In this document: positions 9,385 through 18,084 of the stretch, in pieces | Numbering within the stretch: the stretch's first letter is position 1 | Layout: the number at the start of each line of letters is the position of its first letter | NCBI GenBank assembly: GCA_050331715.1 | Contig: JBHJGO010000037.1 | Location: 1-64,000 of the forward strand | Direction: 5' to 3' | DNA length: 64,000 bases | Source of the DNA: JBHJGO01 sp050331715 | GTDB lineage: Bacteria; Cyanobacteriota; Cyanobacteriia; Cyanobacteriales; Microcoleaceae | Translations under genes and position numbers: made by a program | The notes under the pieces: model-generated | Told to the model about the DNA's origin: nothing | What the model saw: the letters and a program-made list of their open reading frames with translations, nothing else | Databases searched by the model: none

Positions 9385-9804
9385 ATGAATCGGCCTAAAC
9401 TTTTACCTTCCAGCTCATCAACATCCCAAATTCATCAGGAATTCACTGGGGATTTCTCACCAAATACTCAACTCCTGGCAACCCAATCTTTAACCACTCA
9501 AACTGTCCAGCAAGGTCTGCTATGGGTTAATCCGTTATTGCAAACCTGGATATTAACGTCGGTTATTGGTTCAGTTGCCGCCGTGAGCTGCGTCATTGTC
9601 ATCTACTGGCGGGTTAGACGCCTAGTTCAGGGTCAACAACAAAGAATCGAACATCTGAGACACAAAACCTTGTCTACCCTTAATTCAGCCACGCTAGACG
9701 CTCAAACGGTTTGCGAACAGCTTCGGTCTGAAACCCTCAAATTGAAACTTCAACAGGAGAAATCAGCTCCTCACTCTGTCCACCCTGTAGGTGATGCAGA
9801 ATAA
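9385..9804 (+). CDS. Small single-pass membrane protein, hypothetical
   Basis: 139 residues starting at the ATG at 9385, which follows an AGGAG ribosome-binding site. A longer frame open from 9247 would overlap the upstream TPR gene by 120 bp and is not preferred. One hydrophobic segment (WILTSVIGSVAAVSCVIVIYW) is followed by a basic patch and a helical, Gln/Leu-rich region. The layout (membrane segment then coiled coil) echoes the upstream TPR protein, so they may interact. Its 3' end overlaps the convergent gene on the minus strand by 68 bp. No family recognised. Confidence 0.6.
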   Translation: MNRPKLLPSSSSTSQIHQEFTGDFSPNTQLLATQSLTTQTVQQGLLWVNPLLQTWILTSVIGSVAAVSCVIVIYWRVRRLVQGQQQRIEHLRHKTLSTLNSATLDAQTVCEQLRSETLKLKLQQEKSAPHSVHPVGDAE

Positions 9805-10423
9805 TATCAATGGTTTCCTGGCAAACCCAGCCTCGCGCTACGGCGATTTCTCCAAATTTCATGCCTGACGGTAATTGCTGGTGTTGCATCGCCAGAATCG
9901 AGCTAATCTGCCAATCCTTTAACAATCCAGCCTGCTTCAGATACTGACCAATCGGCAGCTTAGAGCAATAACCGATTTGCGGCAATCTCTCCACGAAAAA
10001 GTCAATGGTCTGCTGAGGGAGCCAGCCCTGATCCGCGATAATTTTACCCAATCGTTGAGGAAACTCTTGAGCCTGTTGAATCGATAGGGCCGTCGCCAGT
10101 TCATCCGCTGAGAGCAGACCTGCCTTCTTCAGGATATAACCCATTGGTGGAGTTACCGCTGAGGGAACCCGATGTAAACTTGACTGACTTGAATCCTGTA
10201 CTTCTCTTCCAGATAGACGCTTCCACATCAATTCTATCAGTGACAGAGGAACGGAAATAGGCCAGATCATACTAACCGCAATCAGAATACCCCAAGACGT
10301 CCGATCCGTCATCGGTGTGGTAGGGTCATTTCTAAATAGCCGAAACCAAGCACTAAAAGCAATAGCGGCACCCAGCAGATAGACTAAAACCAGCTTCATA
10401 TGAGCAACAATAGTCACAACCAT
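9737..10423 (-). CDS. Membrane protein with two GspE-N/MshEN-like repeats
   Basis: 228 residues, two hydrophobic segments near the N-terminus (about 9-28 and 43-62), then two repeats of about 55 residues. Each follows the pattern hG..LK.AGLL...Q...L..Q....... G.I....GW....TID, at about 93-150 and 155-212. This pattern resembles the N-terminal helical domain of type II/IV secretion ATPases (GspE-N/MshEN), which binds nucleotides such as c-di-GMP in some cases. The ATG at 10399 is an alternative start giving a cleaner membrane segment. It is convergent and overlapping with the small membrane gene at 9385. Binding of a second messenger is speculation. Confidence 0.65.
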   Translation of the reverse strand: MVVTIVAHMKLVLVYLLGAAIAFSAWFRLFRNDPTTPMTDRTSWGILIAVSMIWPISVPLSLIELMWKRLSGREVQDSSQSSLHRVPSAVTPPMGYILKKAGLLSADELATALSIQQAQEFPQRLGKIIADQGWLPQQTIDFFVERLPQIGYCSKLPIGQYLKQAGLLKDWQISSILAMQHQQLPSGMKFGEIAVARGWVCQETIDIILHHLQGGQSEELISPVEVSI

Positions 10424-10892
10424 CCTCTCTACATCAGTTCTCCAAACAATCCGGATGCCCTGAATTAGAAAACGAGTATTAATGCTGATACATTCTAGAG
10501 CGCTCTTCTTAGGTACATAAAACCTGAGTCTTAAAACTTATGCAATCGCCCGGCAAGCGGTAGCGCAGTAGCAAGCAACTAACCCATTACCACAAGCTCA
10601 ACCCGGCTAATCATAACCACAGTTACCCTAAACCCAGAACCCTAGCCGATCTGCCCCTCATCAAACAGAAAAGATGCACTACATGAAGCGGCGAGTGCAT
10701 GAACAGTCTACCAATAATAGCAACCTTGCTCACGTTAGATCCGTAAGCAAACTCTGCACATAACACCTTCACGCCCCATCAGCATTTATCAATCATGCTA
10801 TGTGAATTTTACACGAAGACTACGGTTTTTAAAACACTCCAGTTAATTTTTGCCAGTTGGTTTCTACCAGTTAATTTTGTACACTGCCTGAC
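10424..10892. other. Intergenic region, 469 bp
   Basis: No open frame with gene character and no tRNA-like cloverleaf found. At 10842-10879 the motif CCAGTTAATTTT occurs twice, with a related CCAGTTGGTTT between. It lies upstream of the minus-strand gene starting at 10423 and downstream of the minus-strand gene ending at 10893, so it probably holds that promoter and terminator. Confidence 0.4.
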
Positions 10893-11975
10893 TTATCTAT
10901 CCGAAAGTGCTACTAATAGGGGCCTTGCACCAAATCTCACCGGATCGGTGCAGGGCAGAGCCACCTCCGACTGAACCTGGTCAATGGCAGCCTGAGCCTG
11001 TTGATCCGACAAGCCCTGAGTATTCAAGCTAATTCCTACCACTCTAGCAGGCTGTAATGCCCCAGCAGCTTCTGCAACCGAATCATAGAGCTTAATGACC
11101 TGGGTCAATGGAGGAATCGGTACATAGGGATGGTTACGCACATGGGTTTGGCCAGCTCGATGGGCCAGAATCAGGTGGGTGGGCTGGGAACCTCGGAGAA
11201 GAGGAAGCGTTGCCGTTGAACCTGGATGGAGTAGTGATCCCTGCCCTTCAACCACCAGCAGGTCACAATCCTGACCGCACCGCATCACCATCCGCTCGAC
11301 AGCACCCGCAGCAAAATCAACCCGTACAGCATCTAGGGGGATACCCTCTGCTCCTAACATTAATCCCCCTTGACCTGTCGCCAGAAGCTTTGAGCGAATT
11401 CCCTGAGATTGGGCAACCCGAACCAATTCCAAACTGGTGGACATTTTACCAATGGCCATATCTGTGCCGACGGTGAGTACCCGTTGACAGGACAATGATC
11501 GAGCCGCTGCGTTGGCGATGGTCAAACCTGGCGGTTCCTGACGAATATCCCAAATCCACTGATCTGACTTCAAGACTTCAGCGATTGAACGGTTGTAGCG
11601 CTGTTCAATGACCGGGATCAGGTGGGTATGGAGACCATTGACGATAGATAATCCCTGCGTTACAGCTTGATCCAAATCAGCCCACCACAAATCCGGCAAA
11701 GCTCCTCCCGATGGCGCAATTCCAATCATCAAAATGTCAGGCTGGTACTGGAGAGACTCGGTCACTGACGCCACAATCGGCACCTGGCGATCAATTCCTG
11801 TCAACTCCCCTAAAGATTGACCTGCGTAAACTCGATCAACTACCGCCACAATCTCAGATTGACTGTAGCGCAGCAAAGACAGCCCCGTTTTGCCCCTGGC
11901 TTCTTGTAGGCCATCGTGCAGCAAAATGGCTAATCGACCATTACGAATTTTGGCAGAGGAATACTCGGAATTCAT
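10893..11975 (-). CDS. DUF1611 (DgcN-like) P-loop protein
   Basis: 360 residues of the DUF1611 family. The N-terminal Rossmann-like part carries VAVVDRVYAG; the central nucleotide-binding loop is GTDMAIGKMS (a Walker-A-like GxxxxGKxS) and the Walker-B-like strand is LLVVEGQGSLLHPG. Biochemically studied relatives (DgcN) act as D-amino-acid N-acetyltransferases in D-glutamate degradation; others are annotated only as NAD-dependent epimerase-like. In many cyanobacteria this gene sits with a dipeptide epimerase, but none is seen here. The catalytic role is therefore inferred from family only. Confidence 0.8.
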   Translation of the reverse strand: MNSEYSSAKIRNGRLAILLHDGLQEARGKTGLSLLRYSQSEIVAVVDRVYAGQSLGELTGIDRQVPIVASVTESLQYQPDILMIGIAPSGGALPDLWWADLDQAVTQGLSIVNGLHTHLIPVIEQRYNRSIAEVLKSDQWIWDIRQEPPGLTIANAAARSLSCQRVLTVGTDMAIGKMSTSLELVRVAQSQGIRSKLLATGQGGLMLGAEGIPLDAVRVDFAAGAVERMVMRCGQDCDLLVVEGQGSLLHPGSTATLPLLRGSQPTHLILAHRAGQTHVRNHPYVPIPPLTQVIKLYDSVAEAAGALQPARVVGISLNTQGLSDQQAQAAIDQVQSEVALPCTDPVRFGARPLLVALSDR

Positions 11976-12042
11976 GGGAAAAGTTTGAGAAGACCGCAGG
12001 GAATGTTAGGTTGAGATATCGTAATGAGTTAACCAAGAACGA

Positions 12043-13056
12043 ATGACAGTAAACCGTCCAGGCTCAAAGTCCATTGATGTATTTGGTGTCGGTAATGCGC
12101 TTCTCGATATCTTAGCGCTAGTTGGAGATGAATTTATCCAAACCCATGACCTGAACCGGGGGGCGATGACTCTGGTCGATGTGGAGCAACAGGGGAAACT
12201 CTTACAAGAACTTGAGAATAAGTCCCTAGAACTTCACTGTGGGGGGTCTGCGGCCAATACGATGATTGCGATCGCCCAGAGCGGTGGCAGCGGCTACTAC
12301 ACGGGGAAAGTGGCCGAGGATACCAACGGTGAATTCTACAAACAGGACATGATCGCCGCAGGGATTGGATTTGAGATTGAACCCAATCGTGCGGTTGGTG
12401 GTGCAACTGGAACTTGTCTGGTGCTGACAACCCCTGATGCCCAGCGGACAATGTGCACCACTTTAGGAGTGTCTACCGATCTGGCACCGGGCGATATTAA
12501 TCTAGATCACCTGAAGCAGTGCCAATACAGCTACATTGAGGGCTATCTCTGGGATGCAGCAGAGCCTCGCAAGGCCAGTATCGAAACCATGGAACTGTCT
12601 AAAAAACACGGCATTAAAGTTGCTTTCACCTTCTCGGATGGATTTCTGCTGGATCGATTCACCGATGACTTTCGCCAGGTCGTGACGGACTACTGCGACG
12701 TGGTATTTTGTAATGCGGACGAATTGCGCCACTTCTGTCAGACGGAATCTTTGGAAGATGGCATCGAGCAACTCAGTAAAATAGCAAAAATGGCCTTTGT
12801 CACGAATAGCGAAAAGGGTTGTTTTGTGATTGATAATCAGCAGGTTTCCCATGTTCCTGGATTTCCCGTCAAGCCCCTGGATACGGTCGGTGCTGGAGAT
12901 GCATTTGCTGGTGGGGTGTTGTACGGACTAACCCATGACCTGACGCCTCAGCAAGCTGCCCGTTGGGGAAACTACCTGGGTGCTCAGGTGGTACAAATTC
13001 ACGGCCCTCGTCTGGAAAAAGCGCCCCTGGATCAGTTTCAAGCGGTTATTCAGTAG
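12043..13056 (+). CDS. PfkB-family sugar/adenosine kinase
   Basis: 337 residues of the ribokinase/PfkB superfamily. Seen: N-terminal GNALLDI, the substrate-binding GGSAANT, and the C-terminal ATP/anion-hole signature DTVGAGDAFAGG with the catalytic Asp. The long lid insert and an EGYLWD motif resemble the adenosine-kinase-like branch of cyanobacteria. The substrate (adenosine, ribose or another nucleoside) cannot be decided from sequence. It is followed 58 bp later by purM in the same direction, consistent with a purine-related role. Confidence 0.9.
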   Translation: MTVNRPGSKSIDVFGVGNALLDILALVGDEFIQTHDLNRGAMTLVDVEQQGKLLQELENKSLELHCGGSAANTMIAIAQSGGSGYYTGKVAEDTNGEFYKQDMIAAGIGFEIEPNRAVGGATGTCLVLTTPDAQRTMCTTLGVSTDLAPGDINLDHLKQCQYSYIEGYLWDAAEPRKASIETMELSKKHGIKVAFTFSDGFLLDRFTDDFRQVVTDYCDVVFCNADELRHFCQTESLEDGIEQLSKIAKMAFVTNSEKGCFVIDNQQVSHVPGFPVKPLDTVGAGDAFAGGVLYGLTHDLTPQQAARWGNYLGAQVVQIHGPRLEKAPLDQFQAVIQ

Positions 13057-13113
13057 ACCAGTAAAATCGATGGTTGGTTTCGCCAACTATCAACCTATCA
13101 AGAGAGCAATTCC

Positions 13114-14133
13114 ATGGACTATCGAGCCGCAGGGGTAGACATCGCCGCAGGTCATGAGTTTGTCAATCGGATTCGGAACTCCGTACAAAAAACCTTTCGA
13201 CCCGAAGTTCTGGGCGGTTTGGGTGGATTCGGCGGCTGTTTTGAGCTGCCCGCTGGCTATCAAAAACCGGTTCTCGTGGCGGGAACCGATGGGGTAGGAA
13301 CCAAGCTAAAGCTGGCAAATCTGCTTAATCGTCACGATACCGTTGGGATTGATTTGGTGGCCATGTGTGTGAATGATGTCCTAACCTCTGGCGCTGAACC
13401 TCTATTTTTCCTGGATTATCTGGCGACAGGTAAGCTCGACCCAGAACAGTTAACCCAGGTGGTAGAAGGAATTGCGACGGGTTGTCAACAGGCCGGCTGT
13501 GCCCTCATCGGCGGCGAAACGGCTGAGATGCCAGGATTCTATCAGGCGGGGGAATATGACCTCGCAGGGTTTTGTGTCGGGATTGTGGAAAAGAGTCTGA
13601 GGCTGGATGGGTCACAGCTTCAGATTGGAGATGTGGCGATTGGATTGGCTAGTAGTGGGCTACATAGCAACGGCTTCAGTTTGGTTCGCAAAATTGTCAG
13701 CGATCAGGTGATAAGTTGGCAAGAGCCATTTTCCGATACTGACTCTCGCTCTTTGGCTGAAGTCTGCCTTACCCCAACTCGCATCTATGTCAAACCTGTT
13801 CTAGAGGCGATCAAAAATGGGCTGGATATTCACGGCATGGCCCACATTACAGGCGGTGGACTGCCCGAAAATTTGCCGCGCTGCCTGGGAACTGGGCAAG
13901 CCATTCGATTAATTGCCGACAGTTGGCCAATTCCTCCCATCTTCAACTGGTTGTCGCAAACCGGGTCAGTTTCTCCTGAATCCATGTTGGAAACCTTCAA
14001 TATGGGCATCGGTTTTGTTGTGTTTGTTTCACCACAACAGACCCAAAAGGCTATCCAATGGTTTACGAACCAGGCCATCCCTTCCTATCAAATTGGTGAA
14101 ATCATTATCGGTGCGGGTGAATTGCAGCTTTAA
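13114..14133 (+). CDS. purM: Phosphoribosylformylglycinamidine cyclo-ligase
   Basis: AIR synthetase, fifth step of de novo purine synthesis: FGAM plus ATP gives AIR. The 339-residue length is normal. Diagnostic segments are VDIAAG at the start, GTDGVGTKLKLA, GIDLVAMCVNDVLTSGAEPL, LIGGETAEMPGFY, SGLHSNGFSLVR and HITGGGLPENLPR. The ATG at 13114 is preceded by AGAGAG. It lies between a nucleoside/sugar kinase gene and an ABC ATPase gene. Immediately after the stop comes a tandem repeat (14135-14190). Confidence 0.97.
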   Translation: MDYRAAGVDIAAGHEFVNRIRNSVQKTFRPEVLGGLGGFGGCFELPAGYQKPVLVAGTDGVGTKLKLANLLNRHDTVGIDLVAMCVNDVLTSGAEPLFFLDYLATGKLDPEQLTQVVEGIATGCQQAGCALIGGETAEMPGFYQAGEYDLAGFCVGIVEKSLRLDGSQLQIGDVAIGLASSGLHSNGFSLVRKIVSDQVISWQEPFSDTDSRSLAEVCLTPTRIYVKPVLEAIKNGLDIHGMAHITGGGLPENLPRCLGTGQAIRLIADSWPIPPIFNWLSQTGSVSPESMLETFNMGIGFVVFVSPQQTQKAIQWFTNQAIPSYQIGEIIIGAGELQL

Positions 14134-14134
14134 C

Positions 14135-14190
14135 CCCACCATCCTAATCCCACCATCCTAATCCCAATATCTTAATCCCACCATTCTAAT
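14135..14190 (+). repeat. Tandem 14-bp repeat between purM and the ABC ATPase gene
   Basis: Four consecutive 14-bp units, two identical (CCCACCATCCTAAT at 14135 and 14149) and two variants (14163, 14177), then a partial unit running to the ATG at 14200. They fill the whole gap between purM and the next start codon. It resembles the short tandemly repeated sequences common in filamentous cyanobacteria. Confidence 0.85.
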
Positions 14191-14199
14191 TCCACGACC

Positions 14200-15192
14200 A
14201 TGGCACTTCTACAGGTTCACCAACTCGAAACTCAGTTCTCCACTGAACGGGGAATTGTAAAGGCCGTGAATCGGGTTTCCTACCAGGTGAATTCAGGGGA
14301 AACCGTTGGTATCGTGGGAGAATCGGGTTCTGGAAAAAGTATCAGCGTCCTATCCATCCTGCGATTAATTGCTTCTCCACCCGGTCAGATTACGAGCGGG
14401 CAGGTTTGGTTTGAGGGGCGGGATCTGCTGCAACTACCGACTGCCGAACTGCGGAGAATTCGCGGGCATCAAATTTCCATGATTTTCCAAGATCCAATGA
14501 CGGCTCTCAATCCGGTTTTAACCATTGAGCAGCAATTAACGGAAGCGATGCGGTTCCACCTGAAGTTGACAGCAATTCAGGCAAAAAAACGAGCGGTGGA
14601 ATTACTGGAGCAGGTGGGAATTCCCGACGCAGGCCGACGAATTCGCAACTATCCCCATCAGTTTTCTGGCGGCATGCGGCAACGGGTGATGATTGCCATG
14701 GGTCTGGCCTGCCATCCCCAATTACTGATCGCAGATGAGCCAACTACTGCTCTGGATGTTACGGTTCAAGCTCAGGTGGTTGAGTTAGTTAAACAATTAC
14801 GCCAGCAGATGGGCATGGCAGTTCTGTGGATTGCCCATGATCTTGCACTGCTAGCCGGGTTAGCAGATCGAATTCTGGTGATGTACGCCGGACAAATTGT
14901 GGAACAGGCATCGGTTGACCATCTGTATGAGCAGCCGCGTCATCCCTACACCATGGGGTTACTGGCCTGTCTGCCTCGACTGGATCAAAATCTGATGGAT
15001 CGCGATCTAACTGAACGTCTCCCGGTGATTGAAGGGATTCCTCCTGATCTGATCGATTACCCTAAAGGATGCCCCTTCGCACCCCGTTGTCCATTTGCGA
15101 TTGATCAATGCTGGACAGAAGATCCCCCTCTAGAATTCGTTGAACCTGATGCTGGTCACCAAGTCGCTTGCTGGGTTAAACCTGAGATATAG
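14200..15192 (+). CDS. ABC transporter ATP-binding protein, DppD/OppD type
   Basis: 330 residues. Walker A GESGSGKS, Q-loop FQDPMTALNPV, signature FSGGMRQRV, Walker B LLIADEPTTALD and H-loop IAHDL are all present, so it should hydrolyse ATP. The C-terminal oligo_HPY extension (RHPYTMGLL, then a Cys-containing GCPFAPRCPFA) is specific for dipeptide/oligopeptide or nickel importers. The rest of such a transporter (permeases, binding protein, second ATPase) is not adjacent, which is common in cyanobacteria. The substrate is unknown. Confidence 0.9.
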   Translation: MALLQVHQLETQFSTERGIVKAVNRVSYQVNSGETVGIVGESGSGKSISVLSILRLIASPPGQITSGQVWFEGRDLLQLPTAELRRIRGHQISMIFQDPMTALNPVLTIEQQLTEAMRFHLKLTAIQAKKRAVELLEQVGIPDAGRRIRNYPHQFSGGMRQRVMIAMGLACHPQLLIADEPTTALDVTVQAQVVELVKQLRQQMGMAVLWIAHDLALLAGLADRILVMYAGQIVEQASVDHLYEQPRHPYTMGLLACLPRLDQNLMDRDLTERLPVIEGIPPDLIDYPKGCPFAPRCPFAIDQCWTEDPPLEFVEPDAGHQVACWVKPEI

Positions 15193-15317
15193 CTGAAAAC
15201 TGAACGCTACCCACAAGTTTAAATTTGACAGACCATGGTCAACTACTTGATGAGTTCTTGTGTTAATCTCCTCTAATGCACTTAATCTCTTGCCCAAGTC
15301 TGGCATGACGTTCTACC

Positions 15318-15815
15318 ATGACCAATCCAACTGTTTACTTTGATATGTCGGCTGCTGGAGAATCCCTAGGCCGCATCACCTTTGAACTCTTTGCCGATGT
15401 TGTGCCAGATACCGCTGAGAACTTCCGCCAGCTCTGCACCGGAGAAAAAGGCTTTGGCTACAAAGGTAGTACATTCCACCGGGTGATTCCTGACTTCATG
15501 TGTCAGGGAGGAGATTTCACCAACCACAATGGAACCGGGGGCAAGTCCATCTATGGCGATCGCTTTCCCGACGAAAATTTCACCCTCAAACACACTGGGC
15601 CTGGCCTGTTATCAATGGCAAATGCTGGCCCGGGTACTAATGGTTCCCAATTTTTCATCACCACCGCTAAAACGCCCTGGCTTGACGGCAAACACGTCGT
15701 TTTCGGTCAGGTAACGGATGGCATGGATGTCGTTCGCAAGATTGAAGCAACTGAAACAGATCGGAACGACCGACCCCAAAAGAAGATTGTGATTGATGAC
15801 TGTGGTCAACTGTAA
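15318..15815 (+). CDS. Cytosolic cyclophilin-type peptidyl-prolyl isomerase
   Basis: 165 residues, the exact size of eukaryotic cyclophilin A. The catalytic Arg is in FHRVIPDFMCQGGDF, followed by NGTGGKSIYG, SMANAGPGTNGSQFF and the Trp in TPWLDGKHVVFG that binds cyclosporin in eukaryotic enzymes. No signal peptide is present, so it acts in the cytosol on prolyl bonds during folding. The sequence is closer to the eukaryotic CypA pattern than to bacterial PpiB, a feature worth a phylogeny. Confidence 0.95.
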   Translation: MTNPTVYFDMSAAGESLGRITFELFADVVPDTAENFRQLCTGEKGFGYKGSTFHRVIPDFMCQGGDFTNHNGTGGKSIYGDRFPDENFTLKHTGPGLLSMANAGPGTNGSQFFITTAKTPWLDGKHVVFGQVTDGMDVVRKIEATETDRNDRPQKKIVIDDCGQL

Positions 15816-15865
15816 ACTGAGCTGATACTGTTCAATCGTATACAACCACCAAAACACAAAAAATC

Positions 15866-16519
15866 ATGCCTAGTCAATTTCTTACCAAGCTTCAAGGTCA
15901 GTTGTTTGCTCAGATCTGTGCGATTGGTACGGGGATTAGTATTCTGGGTTTTGCCTCTTCTGCCCTTGCCATAGACTCTGTGACAGTTCGCTACAACGAT
16001 AACAGCGCTACAATTACATTTGCTGAAATTCAGGACTTCGTCAATGGAGCTAATGTTGAAGCATTGACTTCACTACTCGAAGATCGCGATCGCGCTCAAG
16101 ATGTAGCCAGTGAAACCGCTGATACGCTGCGTCGTGCATTAACCAAGAAGATTTCTGTCACACCGAGCCTCCGTCAAAGAGTAGAAAATCTACTCTCCAG
16201 TCCACGGGGGGAAGCCTTTCTGGGGGAGGTGAATAACCTGGTCGGAAGTGCAGAGACTGAAGTGCAGCAAGATCTAGGGGTGATTCGGACAACCCTTGTC
16301 GAATCCCTTGAAGATAACTCTGTTTCTTTACTTGAAATCATTGAACGTTATCCGGAAGATAATATTGTGATCAATGCCACTGGCTTGACTGATATTGTTG
16401 ACGATGTGGTAACGTTTGTTGAATTTATTGAGCCAAAATTAGAAGCGGTGCAAGAGGTGCTGCAAGACTTCATTTGTGACTGTGAACCTGCAACTTCTGC
16501 CTCCAGTACAGCTCAGTAG
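15866..16519 (+). CDS. DUF1400 domain exported protein
   Basis: 217 residues with a signal peptide ending at SALA (about residue 32), then VTVRYNDNSATITFAEIQDF, typical of the DUF1400 domain often found ahead of alpha/beta-hydrolases in cyanobacteria. Here the hydrolase part is absent, so this is a stand-alone DUF1400 protein, probably periplasmic or outer-membrane associated. Function unknown. Just past the stop is a 9-bp inverted repeat (16527-16535 with 16572-16580) enclosing 36 nt, possibly a transcription end. Confidence 0.75.
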   Translation: MPSQFLTKLQGQLFAQICAIGTGISILGFASSALAIDSVTVRYNDNSATITFAEIQDFVNGANVEALTSLLEDRDRAQDVASETADTLRRALTKKISVTPSLRQRVENLLSSPRGEAFLGEVNNLVGSAETEVQQDLGVIRTTLVESLEDNSVSLLEIIERYPEDNIVINATGLTDIVDDVVTFVEFIEPKLEAVQEVLQDFICDCEPATSASSTAQ

Positions 16520-16759
16520 TCAAGCTCCTAGCCTTGTCCGGCTAATAGCGATTGACTGAAAGCTGGTTTTAAAGGCTAGGGAAGGCATCGAATCTGATAT
16601 CCATGCCCCAGTCGGCAGTCCAAGGCAAGTTTTAATCGTTGATTCTCAAACTCTTGCCCAGTTTCAGCTTTAGCCAGGCGACCTAAAGGAGAATCTTTTC
16701 GTTGATAGTTTCGTTGTTTTCTCAAGAAAATTGCTGGTATTTTCGTTCCAAAAAATCGA

Positions 16760-17371
16760 TTAAGCCCAAATTCGTTTTAATGTCAGAGTAAACCCCGGCA
16801 AAATCCCTTCTCCTGACAAACTCATAGGATGTTCTAGAACTTCAACTGCTTGACCTGAACGATGAATTTCTACGCGCTTGTTTTTCGGGTCAATCAGCCA
16901 GCCCAACTGAGTGCCATTCTCCATATATTCCTGCATCTTAGCCCGTAGTACCGTCAGCGAATCTGTTTTGGATCGCAATTCCACCACAAAGTCTGGGCAC
17001 AAGGGAATAAATCCTTCCCGCTGTTCCTGAGTTAGGGCTTTCCAGCGTTCCTTTTGCAGCCAGGATGCATCTGGGGAACGATTGGCCCCATTGGGTAACT
17101 CGAACCCAGTTGACGAGTCAAAGGCCTCACCCAGCGTATCATTCGCTTCAAACCAATTGTTCAATTGACCACTGATGCTTAGATTTCGCTTACCAGATTC
17201 TCCGCCTGTGGGCGGGTTCACAATCAATTCTCCCGTTGCAGTCCGTTCGAGTTTCAGGTCACGATTCACAGCAGCTAGGGTAGCAAACTGTTCTGGTGTC
17301 ACCTGGAGAGACAGTTCACGGGGCAGTTGAAGGAGCAAAAGTGTTTGAGCTTGAGGAGGAGCTTGCACCAT
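16760..17371 (-). CDS. Uma2 family endonuclease
   Basis: 203 residues, full length for the family. Nuclease-fold residues are in RSPDASWLQ and PDFVVELRSKTD, followed by AKMQEYM and LGWLIDPKNKRVEIHR; the end LPGFTLTLKRIWA is the normal family ending. Paralogue of the shortened copy at 5475-6047 (shared LKLERTA.GELIVNPPTG). Biological role unknown. Upstream on the same strand is a perfect 7-bp hairpin (17418-17434, CAGCATT/AATGCTG). Confidence 0.9.
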   Translation of the reverse strand: MVQAPPQAQTLLLLQLPRELSLQVTPEQFATLAAVNRDLKLERTATGELIVNPPTGGESGKRNLSISGQLNNWFEANDTLGEAFDSSTGFELPNGANRSPDASWLQKERWKALTQEQREGFIPLCPDFVVELRSKTDSLTVLRAKMQEYMENGTQLGWLIDPKNKRVEIHRSGQAVEVLEHPMSLSGEGILPGFTLTLKRIWA

Positions 17372-17592
17372 CGGAATTCACCCTACATTGCTGTGTCGCA
17401 TCTTTATTCTAGACTTACAGCATTTTCAATGCTGGTGGAGGACAGGAGGTAGGGGCGCACTCTCGAATCCATACCTCACCATACCTGGAAAGGCTATATG
17501 ATGTTTTCTCAGTCCGCTTAAACTTAATGGTGTAATTGCTCCGTGACAAGCGATACTATTGTTGAAAATCTAATTTATACAGGTAATTTGCT

Positions 17593-18057
17593 ATGACTGC
17601 CGCAACCGAGACGAGTCGAGAGACCATGGAAGCCGATATGAATGATGGCTTGATTAGCTACTCTGAGGAGATTGAGACTGTCATTGCAGGATTGGCCCAA
17701 GATCAAAAAGTTATCGTTGGTCAGAAGAATGATAGCTATCTGTGGAAATTTCAGTACGGTAGCGTTCAGGTTTTTGTTCAACTGAGCGGGGCTACCGATG
17801 ATGACAGCTTGACCGTTTGGTCACCTGTTCTGAAGCTCCCGGCTAAAAATGAAGCCCAACTGATGCAGAAATTATTGGAAATGAACTGGCTCGCCACCTT
17901 CGAGTCCCACTTCGCCATCAATAGCAACGAAGTCGTTGTCATCTCAACTCGGACTTTGATGGATATCTCCCCCGCTGAAATCTCCCGCATTATCACAGTT
18001 GTGGCATCAATTGCGGATGATAACGATGATGATCTCATTGCAGAATTTGGCCAATAG
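17593..18057 (+). CDS. YbjN domain-containing protein
   Basis: 154 residues with no signal peptide. The YbjN fold is suggested by the alternating WKFQYGSVQVFVQL and LTVWSPVLKLP strands, the helix LMQKLLEMNWLATFESHFAI, and the EVVVISTRTLMDISPAEISRII segment. YbjN-like proteins are thought to be chaperone-like or regulators of stress responses, and cyanobacteria have several copies. The acidic tail (DDNDDDL) is noteworthy. It precedes the lipoate-ligase gene by 27 bp, so they may share a transcript. Confidence 0.8.
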   Translation: MTAATETSRETMEADMNDGLISYSEEIETVIAGLAQDQKVIVGQKNDSYLWKFQYGSVQVFVQLSGATDDDSLTVWSPVLKLPAKNEAQLMQKLLEMNWLATFESHFAINSNEVVVISTRTLMDISPAEISRIITVVASIADDNDDDLIAEFGQ

Positions 18058-18084
18058 TGGCAAGTCAAAGCTTTTAGACTGTGA

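Noticed and set aside
10540..10620. tRNA-like sequence in the 10.4-10.9 kb spacer
   Set aside because: Only scattered tRNA-like words; no acceptor or T-arm pairing.
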